Source: Saccharopolyspora ipomoeae (GTDB lineage Bacteria > Actinomycetota > Actinomycetes > Mycobacteriales > Pseudonocardiaceae). Taken from it: DNA of 64,000 nucleotides. The stretch lies in assembly GCF_029952525.1 (NCBI RefSeq), contig NZ_JASAOF010000003.1, positions 372,001 through 436,000 on the forward strand, in the 5' to 3' direction. Below, piece after piece: positions 56,589 through 64,000 of this stretch (positions within the stretch are counted from its first letter, which is position 1; every line of letters starts with the position of its first letter). Made by a program: the position numbers and the translations under genes. Under the pieces are notes generated by a model. It saw only the letters and a list, made by a program, of their open reading frames with translations. It made no database searches and was not told the DNA's origin.

Positions 56589-56608
56589 GGGAACCTTCCT
56601 GTCACACC
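56589..56608 (+). repeat. Single dispersed element
   Basis: GGGAACCTTCCTGTCACACC, preceded by GAGCACG, lies between the operon terminator and the next gene. Confidence 0.8.
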
Positions 56609-56643
56609 TGCGTGTCGTCGCAGCTCGCGGTTACCGTGGGGGC

Positions 56644-56826
56644 ATGGCCGCAATCGGTGAGATGTTCCCCGGTCGCAAGCTCAAGCACGAGGGCGATCAG
56701 GACGGCGTGTCCCGGAAGCACGATCCCGGGGGTCCGCTGGACCTGGACAAGGGCGTGGTGTTCCTCGCACCGCGCGAACCCGCCGCGAAGCAGGACCAGG
56801 AGCAGGACGACCGCAGGCAGGACTGA
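56644..56826 (+). CDS. Small DUF6191-like protein
   Basis: This 60-residue protein (IGEMFPGRKLKHEGDQDG, then DPGGPLDLDKGVVFLAP) resembles DUF6191 proteins of actinobacteria, which have a FxPGRKH start and a PLDLDxG core. It is acidic at the end and has no membrane segment. The function is unknown. No clear ribosome site lies before the ATG. Confidence 0.6.
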   Translation: MAAIGEMFPGRKLKHEGDQDGVSRKHDPGGPLDLDKGVVFLAPREPAAKQDQEQDDRRQD

Positions 56827-57019
56827 CCTCCGCTGCTCGGACTCCGCGTGGCAGTCACAGACTGGTCGCGGATCCGGTGGATCACGCACTGCGTCCGATC
56901 GCCTCCGCTACTGTGCCACGGGCAGTTGACGCAATTCGCTCGAAAGAGTCCTCGGTCGTCACTGCCCGTTGACCGTGTGGAACGCGTGGTGCGCGCGTGA
57001 TCGAAGCAAGGGGGATGCC

Positions 57020-57436
57020 GTGCAGCCGAACAACCTGTCCGGGAGCGCCGCTCTCGAACAGACCGAGGCGGTCGAGGACGGCACCGCGCTGATCGGAAGC
57101 CTCACCCCCGCCGGCGCCGGGAACATCAGCCCCGCGCAGAAGCAGGCCATCGCACGCAAGATCGGCCAGGACTGGCAGCGGATCAGCTCCGCGGTCGCCG
57201 AGCTGTTCGCCACCGGCGTCCCCAGCAACGACCCCCGCACCCAGCAGGTCGTGCACGACCACTACCAGTGGCTCGGCCACTTCTGGACCCCCGACCGCGC
57301 CTCGTACCTGCGGCTGGCCGAGATGTACGTCAACCAGCCGAAGTTCCGGCACCGCATCGAACGCCGCAAGCCCAAGGGCATGGCCGCCTACCTCCGAGAC
57401 GCCATGACCACCTACGCCTGGGCGCGCCTGCGCTGA
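57020..57436 (+). CDS. Stand-alone TipAS antibiotic-recognition-domain protein
   Basis: This 138-residue protein has the TipAS pattern: ARKIGQDWQRISSAVAELFATGVP, VVHDHYQWLGHFWTPDRASYLRLAEMYVNQPKFRHRIERRKPKGMAAYLRDAM. In TipAL this domain binds thiopeptide antibiotics covalently behind a MerR DNA-binding domain; here the DNA-binding domain is missing. The GTG at 57020 is preceded by AAGGGGG. Stand-alone TipAS can act as a drug sponge, but the ligand here is unknown. Confidence 0.82.
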   Translation: MQPNNLSGSAALEQTEAVEDGTALIGSLTPAGAGNISPAQKQAIARKIGQDWQRISSAVAELFATGVPSNDPRTQQVVHDHYQWLGHFWTPDRASYLRLAEMYVNQPKFRHRIERRKPKGMAAYLRDAMTTYAWARLR

Positions 57437-57453
57437 TCCCGCCGGGCCGCAGC

Positions 57454-57500
57454 GTGACAGGAAGGTTCCCCTGCACCGGTCACGCTGATCGCGAGGTTCC
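57454..57500 (-). repeat. Inverse dispersed element and a degenerate copy
   Basis: GTGACAGGAAGGTTCCCCTG (57454-57473) lies after the TipAS-domain gene and GCGAGGTTCCCCC (57491-57503) follows it. Confidence 0.75.
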
Positions 57501-57577
57501 CCCGATCCGGATCCGGGACGGCGCTCACGGCCGTGCCTTGCGGGCCGTTGTCGGTCCGTTCGAGTTCAATGAACCCC

Positions 57578-58963
57578 ATGAGGTGGGTGCTGCACATGGA
57601 CATGGACGCGTTCTTCGCGTCCGTGGAGCAGCTCACCCGGCCCACCGTGCGGGGACGTCCGGTGCTGGTGGGCGGGCTCGGGCCGCGGGGCACCGTCGCC
57701 GGCGCCAGCTACGAGGCCCGCGAGTACGGGGCGAAGTCGGCGATGCCGATGGGCGAGGCGCGCCGCCGCTGCCCGATCGCGGTGGTGCTGCCGCCGCGCT
57801 TCCGCGTCTACCAAGCGGTGAGCCGGCACGTGCTGGAGATCGTGCGGGAGGTCTCCGACGTGGTGCAGCAGGTGTCGGTCGACGAGGCGTTCCTCGAACC
57901 CACCGAGCTTTCCGGGGCCTCGACCCGGCAGGTCGAGGAATTCGCGGCCGCGCTGCGCGCCCGCGTGCAGCGGGAGGTCGGGGTGGTGGCCTCGATCGGC
58001 GCGGGCCCCGGCAAGCAGCTGGCGAAGATCGCGTCCGGACTGGCCAAACCCGACGGCATGCTGGTGGTGCCGCCCGAGGAGCAGCTGGAACTGCTGTGGG
58101 CGCTGCCGGTGCGCAAGATGTGGGGCATCGGTCCGGTCACCGAGTCCAAGCTGCACCGCATCGGCGTCAGCACCATCGGTGAGCTCGCCGCGCTGCACCC
58201 GCAGGACGTGACCTCGCTCCTCGGGCAGGCGGTCGGCGGTGAGCTGCACCGCCTGGCCCAGGGCATCGACGACCACCCGGTGGCCGAGCGCGCCGAGGCG
58301 AAGCAGGTCAGCGCGGAAACGACCTTCGACACCGACATCACCGACCGCGCAACGCTGCTCGCCGAGGTGATGGGGCAGGCCGAGAACGCGCACCGGCGGC
58401 TGGTGTCGTCCGGGCGCGCCGCGCGCACGGTGACGCTGAAGGTGCGCGACTCGGACTTCACCACGATCAGCCGGGCCGAGACGTTCTCCTCCGCGACCAG
58501 CGAACTCCACACCCTCTCGACCGCGGCACGCCGCCTCCTGCCGATCGCCGTGCCACCGGGCACGCCCGTGCGGCTGGTGGGCGTCTCGTACTCGGGTCTG
58601 GCGACCTCCGAGCAGGAGTCGTTGTTCGACCACCCCGCCGATCCGGACGACGCCGCGCAGCCGGAGGCCGAAGCGCCCGACCCGGTCGAGACCCCGGAGC
58701 CCGCGACGCGGCAGTGGCGGGCCGGTGACGACGTCCACCACGCCGAACGCGGTCACGGCTGGGTGCAGGGCGCCGGGCACGGCCGGGTCACGGTCCGCTT
58801 CGAGACCGCGGCCACCGGCCGGGGCGTGGCGCGGACTTTCTCGGTCGACGACCCGCAGCTGGTCACCGCCGACCCGATCGACAGCCTGGGGCTCAGCCCT
58901 GCGGCGGACGAGGCAGGTGACGCCGGTACTGGCCGACCCACTTCTGCGGAGCGATGTCCTTGA
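57578..58963 (+). CDS. dinB: DNA polymerase IV (Y family)
   Basis: This translesion polymerase has WVLHMDMDAFFASVEQLTRP with Asp8, and SVDEAFLEP with Asp102 and Glu103 as metal ligands, SYEAREYGAKSAMPMGEARRRCP for the fingers, and helix-hairpin-helix MWGIGPVTESKLHRIGV. After the little finger is a tail of about 80 residues (WRAGDDVHHAERGHGWVQGAGHGRVTVRFETA), like a Tudor-type module in some actinobacterial DinB proteins. The start is the ATG at 57578; 57569 is possible. The 3' end overlaps the convergent PH-like gene by 71 bp. Confidence 0.93.
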   Translation: MRWVLHMDMDAFFASVEQLTRPTVRGRPVLVGGLGPRGTVAGASYEAREYGAKSAMPMGEARRRCPIAVVLPPRFRVYQAVSRHVLEIVREVSDVVQQVSVDEAFLEPTELSGASTRQVEEFAAALRARVQREVGVVASIGAGPGKQLAKIASGLAKPDGMLVVPPEEQLELLWALPVRKMWGIGPVTESKLHRIGVSTIGELAALHPQDVTSLLGQAVGGELHRLAQGIDDHPVAERAEAKQVSAETTFDTDITDRATLLAEVMGQAENAHRRLVSSGRAARTVTLKVRDSDFTTISRAETFSSATSELHTLSTAARRLLPIAVPPGTPVRLVGVSYSGLATSEQESLFDHPADPDDAAQPEAEAPDPVETPEPATRQWRAGDDVHHAERGHGWVQGAGHGRVTVRFETAATGRGVARTFSVDDPQLVTADPIDSLGLSPAADEAGDAGTGRPTSAERCP

Positions 58964-59618
58964 TCGCGGCTTCGAGGTCCTTCGGGAGCCTGCTGAACGG
59001 CGGCAGGTGGAAGCGGTAGCGGTCCGGCGGCAGCCCCTGCACGGTCGGCGGCTCCTCGACCCACCAGCGGTCGAGCTCGGGGTGCCGTTCGGCGAAGCCC
59101 GCGTCGGCCGGGTAGATCTCCAGCGCACGACGGCGCTCCGGGTTCACCGGGCGCTTGTTCTCCACCCACGGCAGCGCTCCGATGCCCACGGCCTGGATCT
59201 CGCGCCAGTCGACGCCGACGACCTCGCCCATGGTGCGCGCGTAGAAGCCGCTGCGGTCGATCAGGAAGCCGCGTCCGCGCAGCATGCCGCGCGAGCCCAT
59301 CACGAACCACAGGAAAGCGACGCCGAAGACCAGCTGCCAGAACCACATGCCCGCGGTGCTGCCGTTGTTGACCAGCGTCGCCGCGATCAGCACGGTGCCC
59401 AGGCCGCTGATGCCGCCGCCGATGAGCAGCGAGCGGAAACCCGCGGCGCTGACGTCGACGTCGTGGGCGTCGGCACCGAGCAGCGTGGGCGCCCCGGCCG
59501 GCGGGCGGTGCGGCTCCGCCGCCGGGCGCCCCGAGGTGTAGCGAGCGGTGCCGCGCGGGATCGTGCGCGTCGGCTCGCTCCAGTCAGCTCGTTGCCATCC
59601 GCCTGGAAGCCATCTCAT
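58893..59618 (-). CDS. PH-domain-like membrane protein
   Basis: This 241-residue protein has a Pro/Ala-rich N-terminus, two adjacent hydrophobic helices (SLLIGGGISGLGTVLIAATLV and FWQLVFGVAFLWFVMGS), then a beta-rich region with RGFLIDRSGFYARTMGEVVGVDWREIQAVGIGALP, as in bacterial PH (YdbT-like) domains. The C-terminus (RFHLPPFSRLPKDLEAAIKDIAPQKW) is polar. The function is unknown. The 71-bp tail-to-tail overlap with dinB is long. The frame runs to 59636 but Met7 gives a better start. Confidence 0.75.
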   Translation of the reverse strand: MRWLPGGWQRADWSEPTRTIPRGTARYTSGRPAAEPHRPPAGAPTLLGADAHDVDVSAAGFRSLLIGGGISGLGTVLIAATLVNNGSTAGMWFWQLVFGVAFLWFVMGSRGMLRGRGFLIDRSGFYARTMGEVVGVDWREIQAVGIGALPWVENKRPVNPERRRALEIYPADAGFAERHPELDRWWVEEPPTVQGLPPDRYRFHLPPFSRLPKDLEAAIKDIAPQKWVGQYRRHLPRPPQG

Positions 59619-59708
59619 GCGTTCCAGGGTAGCCACGAAACAGACAGTTGATCATGGAGGTGGGCAAATCCCCGGGTCCCTCTCAGGGACTAACCGGGGA
59701 AACCCGGA

Positions 59709-60896
59709 TCAGGCGGACGGGACGTTCAGCAGCAGCGCGTCACCCTGGCCACCGCCGCCGCACAGCGCGGCGGCACCCGTGCCGCCCCCGCGCCGCTTGA
59801 GCTCGAGAGCCAGGTGCAGGGCCAGCCGGGCACCGGACATGCCGATCGGATGCCCCAGCGCGATCGCGCCGCCGTTGACGTTGACCTTGTCCTCGTCGAT
59901 GCCCAGCTGGCGGGTCGAGACGATGCCGACCGCCGCGAAAGCCTCGTTGATCTCCACGAGGTCCAGGTCACCGGCCTCGACCCCGGCCTTGCGGCAGGCC
60001 TTGGCGATGGCGTTGGACGGCTGCTCGTGCAGGCTCGCGTCCGGTCCGGCGACCACGCCGTGCGCGCCGATCTCGGCCAGGTAGTCCAGACCCAGCTCCT
60101 GCGCCTTGGCCTTGCTCATCACCACGACGGCGGCGGCGCCGTCGGAGATCTGCGAGGCCGAGCCCGCGGTGATCGTGCCGTCGGCGGCGAAGGCCGGGCG
60201 AAGCTTGGCGAGGGTCTCGGTGGTGGTGTTGCCGCGCACGCCCTCGTCGGTGTCGAACACCACCGGGTCACCCTTGCGCTGCGGGATCTCGACCGGGGTG
60301 ATCTCCTCGGCGAACGCTCCGGAGGCGATCGCTGCCGCCGCGCGCTGGTGGGAACGGGCGGAGAACGCGTCCTGCTCCTCGCGGGTCAGCCCGTGGCGCG
60401 AGTTGTGCTTCTCCGTCGAAACACCCATCGCGACCTGGTCGAACGCGCAGAACAGACCGTCGTGGGCCATGTGGTCGAGCATCGTGGTGTCGCCGTACTT
60501 GAAGCCCTCGCGGGACCCGGTGAGCAGGTGCGGCGCCTGGGTCATCGACTCCTGGCCACCGGCCACGACGATGTCGAACTCACCGGCGCGCACGAGCTGG
60601 TCGGCCAGCGCGATCGCGTCGAGCCCGGACAGGCAGACCTTGTTGATGGTCAGCGCGGGCACGTCCATCGGGATGCCGGCGGCCACGGCTGCCTGGCGGG
60701 CCGGGATCTGACCGGCTCCGGCGGTCAGCACCTGGCCCATGATCGTGTACTCGACCTGCTCGGGCGCGACACCGGCGCGCTCCAGCGCGGCCTTGATCGC
60801 GACCCCGCCCAGCTGCGCACCGGAGAAGTCCTTGAGCGAACCGAGCAGTCGTCCCATCGGGGTCCGCGCGCCCGCAACGATCACAGAACCACTCAC
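59709..60896 (-). CDS. Acetyl-CoA acetyltransferase
   Basis: This thiolase joins two acetyl-CoA or cleaves 3-ketoacyl-CoA. The 395-residue enzyme has the nucleophile Cys88 in [13 protein letters not shown], the [13 protein letters not shown] stretch, His in [17 protein letters not shown] and Cys379 in [14 protein letters not shown]. The GTG at 60896 follows GGGAGG by five bases. M. tuberculosis fadA4 (Rv1323) lies next to mce, as here, and a similar pair occurs in Streptomyces. It is divergent from mce, with the secreted-unknown gene between them. Confidence 0.94.
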   Translation of the reverse strand: MSGSVIVAGARTPMGRLLGSLKDFSGAQLGGVAIKAALERAGVAPEQVEYTIMGQVLTAGAGQIPARQAAVAAGIPMDVPALTINKVCLSGLDAIALADQLVRAGEFDIVVAGGQESMTQAPHLLTGSREGFKYGDTTMLDHMAHDGLFCAFDQVAMGVSTEKHNSRHGLTREEQDAFSARSHQRAAAAIASGAFAEEITPVEIPQRKGDPVVFDTDEGVRGNTTTETLAKLRPAFAADGTITAGSASQISDGAAAVVVMSKAKAQELGLDYLAEIGAHGVVAGPDASLHEQPSNAIAKACRKAGVEAGDLDLVEINEAFAAVGIVSTRQLGIDEDKVNVNGGAIALGHPIGMSGARLALHLALELKRRGGGTGAAALCGGGGQGDALLLNVPSA

Positions 60897-61032
60897 GACT
60901 GCCTCCCGGTCATCGTCGACACAACACGTTCTCGGCTTCGCACCCATCATCACCCGCGAACGCCCTGGGGACCATACCCGCGAACCGCGCGGGCACCGCC
61001 TGTGACGACCGCCATAAGCGCGGTGGGCAGGT

Positions 61033-61100
61033 GAGCGAAAGGTTCCCGTCCTGCGGTTTCGCCGGGACCGGGGTGACAGGAAGGTTCCCATGCTCACACC
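61033..61100 (-). repeat. Two inverse dispersed elements
   Basis: GAGCGAAAGGTTCCCGTCC (61033-61051) and GTGACAGGAAGGTTCCCATG (61073-61092), followed by CTCACACC, lie in the gap between the thiolase gene and the secreted-protein gene. Confidence 0.8.
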
Positions 61101-61136
61101 GGCCCCGGGCCCCGCGGCGGCTCGGGAGGAACGGGC

Positions 61137-62141
61137 TCAGCAGTTGCCGGTTCCGGTCGTGGTGTCGCACAGCGACGACTCCTCCGCCCAGGAGAGCTCG
61201 CTGCGCGCGTCCACGCCCAGTTCCCGGGAGGCGGACACGTCGGTGTCGGCGCCGGAGTCGCCCTTGAGCCAGTAGCGGACCTCGTAGTCGACGCCGTCCT
61301 CGGTGTAGGTGAAGGCGTAGAAGGGGGCGGGCACCGGGGCGGGCCCGTAGTCGGGGGAGGTCCAGGCGTCCTCGCCCTGGGCTTCGGCCGGGTCGACGTA
61401 GAGGCAGTCGTACTCGGAGCCTTCGAAGGTGCAGGTGCGCATCTCGGCGCCGCCGTAGCGGTCGACTCCGTCGTCCTTGGTGACGCCGTCGGAGCTGAGC
61501 CGCTGGTAGACGTCCTCGCAGGCGCCGGAGTCGCAGGCGTGCCAGTCACCCCAGGCGGCGGCGCGCGCCTGGGCTTCGCTGTTGCCGGCGTTGATCGCCG
61601 AGCAGTACTTGCCGACCATGCGGGGAGCCATCGCGGCGGCCGCGCTGGAGCTGTCGATGGCGGTGGCGGCCGTTTCCTTCGCACCGAGCCCCGCGGAGTC
61701 GAGCTGCCAGATTCCGACTCCGGGGTTGAAGAACAGTCCTTCGGCCCGCTGCTCGGGGTCGGCCAGCGAGGCCTGGTCGTCGTAGCGGGACAGCGTCATC
61801 GGCGATGGGGACGCCCCGGACGGGGACACTTCCGGCCAGGTCGTGGACAGCGTCAGGTAGGTGGCGGCGGTGGTGCTGATGCTGCAGTCTGCCTCCCCCG
61901 CCGCGGTGGCGGCCGCGGTCTCGACCGCCTCGTACGGCTCGGCACCGAAGTGCAGCGGTGCGAGGGGAACGACCCAGCCGCGATCGCGGCTCATCTGCTC
62001 GGCGCGCGGGTTGGGCCCACCACCGCCGCTGATGGTCCCGTCATCGCCGGCCGCGTGAGCGAGGGGAGCCGTTGTCGCGGCGGCGATGCCGAAGGCGAGG
62101 ACTACCCCGGCGAGTCTGCGTTTCCGTTGCGTCTTGACCAC
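61137..62141 (-). CDS. Secreted cysteine-containing protein of unknown function
   Basis: A Sec signal (RKRRLAGVVLAFGIAAATTAPLAHAA) leads to about 300 residues with at least eight cysteines, suited to disulfides outside the cell. Conserved-looking parts are VEGLFFNPGVGIWQLDSAGLG, APRMVGKYCSAINAG and AWGDWHACDSGACEDVY. GIWQ resembles the GLWQ element of lysozyme-like transglycosylases, but no clear catalytic set is seen. The GTG at 62141 has GGAAGGGG five bases before it. The function is not assigned. Confidence 0.7.
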   Translation of the reverse strand: MVKTQRKRRLAGVVLAFGIAAATTAPLAHAAGDDGTISGGGGPNPRAEQMSRDRGWVVPLAPLHFGAEPYEAVETAAATAAGEADCSISTTAATYLTLSTTWPEVSPSGASPSPMTLSRYDDQASLADPEQRAEGLFFNPGVGIWQLDSAGLGAKETAATAIDSSSAAAAMAPRMVGKYCSAINAGNSEAQARAAAWGDWHACDSGACEDVYQRLSSDGVTKDDGVDRYGGAEMRTCTFEGSEYDCLYVDPAEAQGEDAWTSPDYGPAPVPAPFYAFTYTEDGVDYEVRYWLKGDSGADTDVSASRELGVDARSELSWAEESSLCDTTTGTGNC

Positions 62142-62274
62142 TTCAACCCCTTCCACGTGAATGGTCCACATGCTCGCCTCTGGATCAGAGCACCCGACTC
62201 CGCCTGTTGGGGCAATCCGATCTTCGGATTTCGCCGCTTTTCCCACGGTTTCCGCGACGGTTACGCTGCGACCC

Positions 62275-62724
62275 ATGCGAGCGGAACTGAACGACCTGGT
62301 CACGGCAATCGATCACGTGGGCATCGCGGTCCCCGACCTCGACGAGGCCATCGCGTTCCAGCGCGACACCTTCGGCCTGGAGGTGGCGCACTCCGAGGAG
62401 AACGAGGAGCAGGGCGTCCGCGAAGCGATGCTGCGCGCCCCGGGCGATGTCACCGGTGCGACCCAGATCCAGCTGCTCGCACCGCTGCGCGAGGACTCCA
62501 CGATCGCCAAGTTCCTCGACAAGAACGGCCCCGGCCTGCAGCAGCTGGCCTACCGGGTCACCGACGTCGAGGCCGCGATGGCCGCGCTGAAGGCCAAGGG
62601 CCTGCGCCTCCTCTACGACGCACCCCGCCGCGGCACCGCGGACAGCCGCATCAACTTCGTCCACCCCAAGGACGCCGGCGGAGTTCTCGTCGAACTCGTC
62701 GAACCGGCCGCCACCGGCCGCTGA
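62275..62724 (+). CDS. mce: Methylmalonyl-CoA epimerase
   Basis: This VOC-fold enzyme converts (2R)- and (2S)-methylmalonyl-CoA on the path between propionyl-CoA and succinyl-CoA. In 149 residues it has IDHVGIAVPDLDEAI (His14 metal ligand), TQIQLLAPL (Gln), GPGLQQLAYRVTDVEAAM, INFVHPKDAGGVLVELVEP (Glu). The usual HHIAYR is QQLAYR here, so one expected His ligand is Gln. The enzyme supplies extender-unit metabolism in polyketide producers. It is divergent from the secreted-unknown gene. Confidence 0.94.
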   Translation: MRAELNDLVTAIDHVGIAVPDLDEAIAFQRDTFGLEVAHSEENEEQGVREAMLRAPGDVTGATQIQLLAPLREDSTIAKFLDKNGPGLQQLAYRVTDVEAAMAALKAKGLRLLYDAPRRGTADSRINFVHPKDAGGVLVELVEPAATGR

Positions 62725-62736
62725 TCTCCGAACGCG

Positions 62737-62768
62737 GACGGCGGGTCCGAAGAGGACCCGCCGCCGTC
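62737..62768. terminator. Terminator between mce and penicillin acylase genes
   Basis: GACGGCGGGTCC pairs with GGACCCGCCGCCGTC (one bulge) around a short loop, between convergent genes. Confidence 0.85.
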
Positions 62769-62800
62769 ACGTCTCCTCCCCGTCACGTCGTGAGCCCCAT

Positions 62801-64000
62801 CTACGCCGGGACGAGGAGGATTCGTCGTTCCGCGAGGCTTTCGACCGCGTCCCGGGTGTAGGCGAGTGGGAAGTAGGTTCCCTTGCGCCAGCGCTCGGCG
62901 AGGTCCCGGTAGTGCGGGTCGGACGGGTTGCCGGATTGGCCCGGTGTGTTCACCGCGACCGAGCGGTCCCAGTCGCCGACGTCGAGGACCATCCGGAACG
63001 ACGGACCGTTGGTCTGGCGGAAATCCTTGACGCGGTATGCGGACTGGTTCACCGTCGCCGACGAACCGCCGCGCGGGAACGGGCCGACGTCGAAGCGGGC
63101 GCGCTGGAGCTCGCTGAAAGCGCCCGAGGCGGGGTGCGCGAAGTAGCTGTGGTGCAGTCGTCCCCACCGCCACGTGGTCTCGGCGTGGCCCAAGCGCTCG
63201 CGCACCTCGGCGTAGGCGGTGCGCAGGGTGTCCAGCAGCAGCCGGTCGCGGGCCGCGGCGTCGGGCAGCCAGCGTCCCGGCCTCTCCAGCTCGGCGAGCA
63301 TGACGAGGTCGTCGACGGCCTCGATGTGCGCGGCGGCCTTCGGGACCGCGGCGCGCGCGAAACCCGGCCCCAGGTGCTTGGACCTCCACACCTCGAACAG
63401 GGCCGCCGCCGCGGAATCCGCCCCCAGCACCGCGTCCCAGTCGCGCAGCAGCCGCAGCGCGCGGCGCAGATCCGCCTCGCCGCTGTCCACACCGGACAGC
63501 AGCGCCTGGATCCGGCGGGCGGGCAGCGACAACTGGTCGTTCTGCAGCAGTTCCGAGTCCCGGACCGCGTGCCGGCGCTGGCCGGAGAGGACCTCCACGA
63601 TCCGCTGGTGGCGGAACGGGTTGGTCCACTCGTAGCCGAGCCCCAGGTTCTGATGCCCGGCGGGCAGGTTGAACTGGTTGGCGGTCGCGATGAACCCCTC
63701 ATCCGGGTTGAGCACCCGCGGCAGGTCGTCGCCCGAGTGGAAACCGTCCCACTCGTAGCGACCGTCGCCGGGAACCGGCAGCAGCCCGTCGTAGCCGACG
63801 CGCTTGGGCGCCAGACCACCCGGGACCCAACCGATGTTTCCCGCCACGTCGGCGTAGACCTGGTTCTCGGTGGGCGCGCCCCAGTTGCGCATGGCGCGGG
63901 TGAACTCGGTGAAGTTCCGCGCCCGCATGTAGGCGATGCTGCCGAAGTAGGGCGACATGCCCGGTTCCAGCCACGCGGTGCGCACCGCGTAGGCGAGGTT
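62801..64000 (-). CDS. Penicillin acylase family protein, N-terminus beyond the window
   Basis: This is the C-terminal 400 residues of an N-terminal-nucleophile hydrolase related to penicillin G acylase, which cleaves amide bonds after self-processing. Features include NWGAPTENQVYADVAGNIGWVPGGLAPKR, ATANQFNLPAGHQNLG, LLQNDQLSLPARRIQALL, GRLHHSYFAHP and VNQSAYRVKDFRQTNGPSFRMVLDVGDWD. The frame is open to base 64000, so the ATG inside is not the start. The nucleophile Ser and the signal peptide lie off the window. The substrate may be an acyl-homoserine lactone, a beta-lactam or a peptide. Confidence 0.9.
   Translation of the reverse strand, partial: NLAYAVRTAWLEPGMSPYFGSIAYMRARNFTEFTRAMRNWGAPTENQVYADVAGNIGWVPGGLAPKRVGYDGLLPVPGDGRYEWDGFHSGDDLPRVLNPDEGFIATANQFNLPAGHQNLGLGYEWTNPFRHQRIVEVLSGQRRHAVRDSELLQNDQLSLPARRIQALLSGVDSGEADLRRALRLLRDWDAVLGADSAAAALFEVWRSKHLGPGFARAAVPKAAAHIEAVDDLVMLAELERPGRWLPDAAARDRLLLDTLRTAYAEVRERLGHAETTWRWGRLHHSYFAHPASGAFSELQRARFDVGPFPRGGSSATVNQSAYRVKDFRQTNGPSFRMVLDVGDWDRSVAVNTPGQSGNPSDPHYRDLAERWRKGTYFPLAYTRDAVESLAERRILLVPA

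Overview
The window is high-GC actinobacterial chromosome, most like Pseudonocardiales (Saccharopolyspora or a relative). This rests on codon bias, many GTG starts, an XRE/DUF397 regulator pair, DUF6461, DUF3817 and DUF6191-type proteins, and a gene order that follows Mycobacterium tuberculosis. The stretch of about 1.4-24.8 kb matches Rv3009c-Rv3029c (gatB, gatA, gatC, ACT protein, ligA, MetE-like, mnmA, iscS, acyltransferase, GNAT, etfA, etfB). The glgP, thioredoxin/TPR, acetyl-CoA acetyltransferase and methylmalonyl-CoA epimerase genes at 40-62.7 kb echo Rv1328-Rv1322A. No rRNA, tRNA, CRISPR array, insertion sequence or prophage was recognised, although the sequence was only read by eye.

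Layout: 0-1.2 kb, 3' part of an aromatic hydroxylase gene. 1.4-11.8 kb, gatCAB with a small membrane protein gene, ACT protein, ligA and neighbours. 11.8-17.7 kb, accessory block: acyl-CoA synthetase, a TetR/FAD-monooxygenase pair with twin operator-like boxes, an XRE-DUF397 pair divergent from two tiny genes, and a hydrolase. 17.8-24.8 kb, mnmA-iscS (tRNA thiolation), two acyltransferases, rnhA and etfBA. 25-36 kb, DegV protein, HrpA helicase, methyltransferase, enoyl-CoA hydratase, ABC ATPase, cysteine dioxygenase-rhodanese and a TPR-like membrane protein. 36-49.8 kb, quinone oxidoreductase/GlxA-type regulator, TetR/MFS efflux pair, glycogen phosphorylase, two paralogous zinc-metallopeptidase lipoproteins, tyrosine phosphatase, CnoX-like protein, a chaplin-like secreted protein, MarR regulator and CutA. 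49.8-56.5 kb, a mannoside-use locus. 56.6-64 kb, TipAS-domain protein, DNA polymerase IV, PH-like membrane protein, thiolase, a secreted unknown, methylmalonyl-CoA epimerase and part of a penicillin acylase.

The most coherent accessory system is the mannoside locus. A Tat-exported GH47 alpha-1,2-mannosidase gene is divergent from an operon for a LacI regulator, mannose-6-phosphate isomerase and a complete Frc/Rbs-type ABC importer. Near-identical 12-bp palindromes lie by the GH47 start and at the lacI start. The predicted path is extracellular release of mannose, import, phosphorylation by a kinase not encoded here, and isomerisation to fructose-6-phosphate.

The most unusual non-coding signal is a dispersed element with consensus GGGAACCTTCCTGTCACC, with more than twenty copies. 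It sits mainly just after stop codons, as single copies, as head-to-tail arrays with a 33-47 bp period, or as near-perfect inverted pairs that could be terminators. Some copies lie inside genes. A second family is the palindrome GTTTTCATGAAAAC: four copies on a 37-bp grid at 1204-1364 and one inside a small gene near 16.9 kb. Two other inverted repeats ending in GTTTT/AAAAC may be related.
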